A stretch of DNA of 23,931 nucleotides from Chloroflexota bacterium (GTDB lineage Bacteria > Chloroflexota > Anaerolineae > Ardenticatenales > Ardenticatenaceae): the NCBI GenBank assembly GCA_003520455.1, contig DOUV01000359.1, forward strand, positions 1 through 23,931, written 5' to 3'. The stretch's first letter is position 1. Every line of letters begins with the position of its first letter. The notes below the pieces were generated by a model. It was given only the letters and a program-made list of their open reading frames with translations. It ran no database searches and was not told the origin of the DNA. The position numbers were made by a program, and so were the translations under genes. Below are positions 22,047 to 23,931 of this stretch, in pieces.

Positions 22047-22994
22047 TCAGTCAACCGCCCGCTGACCGCCGAGAGCGAGCATCTCGGCCACGCGGACGAG
22101 GATGAAGAATCCGATCCCAACTATCGAAGCCATGATGATCGTGGCCCACAGTTTGGCCGGACCGGAAATGTAGTACTGATTGAAGTTAAGGATGGCCCCA
22201 CCCAGGCCGCCACGAACCCCCGAGGGCAACTCGCCAATGATGGCACCCACGATGCTCGTCGTCGCGGAGATCTTGAGCGCGGTGAAAAGATAGGGGAGCG
22301 CCGCCGGCAAGCGAAGCTTCCACAGGATCTGGGCCGTCGAGGCAGCATAGGAATGCATGAGCTCAACCGCGCGCGGATCGGGCGAACGCAGACCGCGCAA
22401 TATGTTGATCGTGACCGGGAAGAAGGTCAGGTAGGCCGAGATAATGGCCACCGACCACCATCCGGCCCGCAACCAGACTACCACCATCGGCGCGATCGCG
22501 AGGATGGGGACGGTCTGCGAGGCGACGACATAGGGCACCAGGCCGCGCTCGAGGAGCAGCGAATGAGCGAAGAGCACCCCCAGCACCAGACCCAGGAGCG
22601 CCCCGATCAGAAAGCCCGCCAGCGCCTCCCGGAAAGTGAACAGAGCCGCACTCCAGAGGACGCTGATCAGCGGCGGACCGTTGCGGACCGCCGGGCGAAC
22701 AAACGCCAGCGCGATATCCCACAGGTGCGGCATGTTGAGGTCAGACGCAATCTTGATCTTGAGCGGTGGCTGGTGCGTGAAGCTGCCCACGGCTGTCTCG
22801 AACCGCCAGGCATCTCCGCCGACAAACTTCAGCCCCTCCCAGGCCACCGCCAGCACCAACAAGATCGCCGCCAACGAGAGGACCTGCCGGGCCCATCCCG
22901 GCAATCGTTGTGTGCGGCGCAAGGGGAGGCTCTTCGATCGTTCCACCGGCCGCAGGGCGACCGCAGAAGCCGTCTGGGAACTTCGACCCGGCAT
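22047..22994 (-). CDS. ABC transporter permease, first gene of the pyrimidine cluster
   Basis: This 315-residue permease is the second pore subunit of the importer. It has one span at about 38-58, an extended loop of about 50 residues (DAWRFETAV to NGPP), then five or so spans, with the EAA-type loop at about 210-240 (ELMHSYAASTAQILWKLRLPAALPYLFTAL). The external loop is longer than in its partner and may contact the binding protein. The ATG at 22994 is chosen because AGAGGA lies upstream and it is nearest to the first span; an in-frame GTG at 23003 and further starts to 23033 exist. The promoter at 23060-23088 is about 60 bases upstream. Its sequence is clearly related to, but diverged from, the permease at 20307-21152. 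Confidence 0.92.
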   Translation of the reverse strand: MPGRSSQTASAVALRPVERSKSLPLRRTQRLPGWARQVLSLAAILLVLAVAWEGLKFVGGDAWRFETAVGSFTHQPPLKIKIASDLNMPHLWDIALAFVRPAVRNGPPLISVLWSAALFTFREALAGFLIGALLGLVLGVLFAHSLLLERGLVPYVVASQTVPILAIAPMVVVWLRAGWWSVAIISAYLTFFPVTINILRGLRSPDPRAVELMHSYAASTAQILWKLRLPAALPYLFTALKISATTSIVGAIIGELPSGVRGGLGGAILNFNQYYISGPAKLWATIIMASIVGIGFFILVRVAEMLALGGQRAVD

Positions 22995-23059
22995 ACCGCG
23001 CACTTCCTCTCCAGGAGTAACGCCCAGCGCCAAGAGGGCTTCGTCAGGGGAATGAAACT

Positions 23060-23088
23060 ATAATAGCACAAGCAATATGCCCGCGCAA
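23060..23088 (-). promoter_or_regulatory. Sigma70 promoter of the pyrimidine cluster
   Basis: On the minus strand TTGCGC (23083-23088), a 17-base spacer and TATTAT (23060-23065), with an extended -10 TG two bases upstream of the hexamer. The start would be near 23053, giving a leader of about 60 bases to the permease ATG. The RHS gene ends about 90 bases upstream of the -35 box. Confidence 0.7.
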
Positions 23089-23178
23089 TCGCAATCCTCC
23101 GGAAGTAGGGCTGTGTCAAAATCTCGACCCCCACCTCGGAAGCGGCAAGGCGACCGTCGCGGTGGTTTGGACAACTCT

Positions 23179-23931
23179 TCAAGTTTCCCACACCATCAGG
23201 CGCTGCTCGGCATCGTAGCGCAGCAACTGGGCGGCCTCGTCCACCGGCCGGCTGGTGAGGGTGCCGGTGGCGTCGTCCCCGCCGGCGAAGGCGGCCGCCC
23301 CCACCACGAAGCGCAGCGCTGAGGTCCAGTAGAGCCCTTCGCCCCCCGGCAGCAGGTCCTGGCCGTCGAAGGCCGTACCGCCGCGGAGGGCACGATCGAT
23401 CAACGCGGCCCCGCCCTCAGCCTGGACCGGGCGGCCATCGACCACCACGACGTCGATGAACAGGTTGCGGTCGTGGTCGGCGTCCTGCCAGGCATCGTTG
23501 GTGACGACCACCTCGAGCTGGTCATCACCGCTGAGGGGCGCCATGATTGTATAGTCGGTGTAGCTGCTGCTGCTGACTGTCCAGGTGGCACGCTCTTGGC
23601 CGTTGACGTACAGTTTCATGATCGGCCAGGCGCCATAGGCCGCTGTGCCCCGGGCGCGGATCGTCACCGACTGGTTGCTCCCGCCGCGGCCGGTCACCCG
23701 GCGGACGGCGTGGGGCTGGCCGGCCTCGTAGGTGTAGTCCAGCCCGGCCTTGTGGCTCAGGCGGCCGGTGAGGGGGTCGTAGCCGGCACTCTCGCTGTAG
23801 CTCCCCTGCGCGTCACCCCCACTGGCACTGGCGCCGGTCAGGCGGTGGCGCTCGTCGTAGGCGAAGGTCTGCACCTGGGGATTGCCCCAGACATCGACCG
23901 CCAGCCAGTCCTCGAGCCGCAGGAGGTTGCC
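23179..23931 (-). CDS. RHS/YD-repeat protein with CBM60-like carbohydrate-binding insert, C-terminal part
   Basis: These are the last 250 residues of a larger protein whose start lies beyond base 23931. YD-repeat pieces are visible at YDERHRLTGA (from residue 25), YDPLTGRLSHKAGLDYTYEAG (from about 51) and RYDAEQRLMVWET at the very end. Between them, residues about 86-170 (VTIRARGTAAYGAWPIMKLYV to DRNLFIDVVVVDG) match the pattern of the Ca-dependent CBM36/CBM60 modules, including the ND-x(n)-DRNL-x-ID motif. RHS proteins form a large shell around a C-terminal cargo or act at the cell surface. Here no toxin domain follows; the protein ends inside a YD repeat. The coding strand is the same as that of the pyrimidine cluster but the promoter between them separates the two. 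Confidence 0.87.
   Translation of the reverse strand, partial: GNLLRLEDWLAVDVWGNPQVQTFAYDERHRLTGASASGGDAQGSYSESAGYDPLTGRLSHKAGLDYTYEAGQPHAVRRVTGRGGSNQSVTIRARGTAAYGAWPIMKLYVNGQERATWTVSSSSYTDYTIMAPLSGDDQLEVVVTNDAWQDADHDRNLFIDVVVVDGRPVQAEGGAALIDRALRGGTAFDGQDLLPGGEGLYWTSALRFVVGAAAFAGGDDATGTLTSRPVDEAAQLLRYDAEQRLMVWET

Noticed and set aside
1..23931. CRISPR array, phage genes, or a defence island
   Set aside because: No evenly spaced direct repeats, no cas, integrase, capsid or restriction genes were seen. The HicB-like ORF has no toxin partner.

Overview
The window is GC-rich bacterial DNA with dense operons, strong Shine-Dalgarno (SD) sequences and sigma70-type promoters. Gene content suggests Chloroflexota (Thermomicrobia, Anaerolineae or Chloroflexia-like) or a similar soil or thermophile lineage. 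The hints are a form II Cox cluster, a plasmid pRiA4b ORF-3 family protein, repeat-filled spacers and an RHS protein with a carbohydrate-binding insert. This placement is inference; no rRNA or tRNA is present to confirm it. No gene looks phage-derived, and no CRISPR array or complete insertion sequence was seen.

Region 1 (1-5550, minus strand) is a molybdenum hydroxylase operon transcribed coxG, coxS, coxL, coxM, then a MoxR-type AAA+ ATPase cut by the window edge. A promoter (TTGATT-N17-TATAAT) lies in front of coxG. A second coxG-like gene sits just upstream. CoxL carries AYRGAGR, the form II motif, so the substrate is probably not CO in the classical sense.

Region 2 (5595-11124) is a looser stretch of small genes. 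It holds a short unknown gene, a 136-aa unknown protein, a Cys-rich zinc-ribbon-like protein, a possible YflT-like stress protein, a BON-domain protein, a 104-aa unknown protein, a pRiA4b ORF-3 family protein and a histidine phosphatase. A perfect 40-bp palindrome between convergent genes acts as a likely two-way terminator.

Region 3 (11125-22994, minus strand) is a long pyrimidine uptake and degradation cluster. Transcription starts at a good promoter (23060-23088). The order is permease, ATPase, permease, NMT1/THI5-type binding lipoprotein, beta-ureidopropionase-like amidohydrolase, luciferase-like (LLM) flavin/F420 oxidoreductase, dihydropyrimidinase, isochorismatase-family amidohydrolase, class III aminotransferase, SDR epimerase and hypoxanthine phosphoribosyltransferase. 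The enzymes fit import of a pyrimidine-like compound, hydrolysis of the reduced ring, release of beta-alanine or 3-aminoisobutyrate, and transamination. No dihydropyrimidine dehydrogenase is visible. The cluster instead pairs an LLM oxidoreductase with a RutB-like hydrolase. A MITE-like element and a 26-codon HicB-like ORF interrupt it between the permease and the binding protein.

Region 4 (23179-23931, minus strand) is the 3' end of an RHS/YD-repeat gene with a CBM60-like insert. It stops inside a YD repeat just before the pyrimidine promoter.
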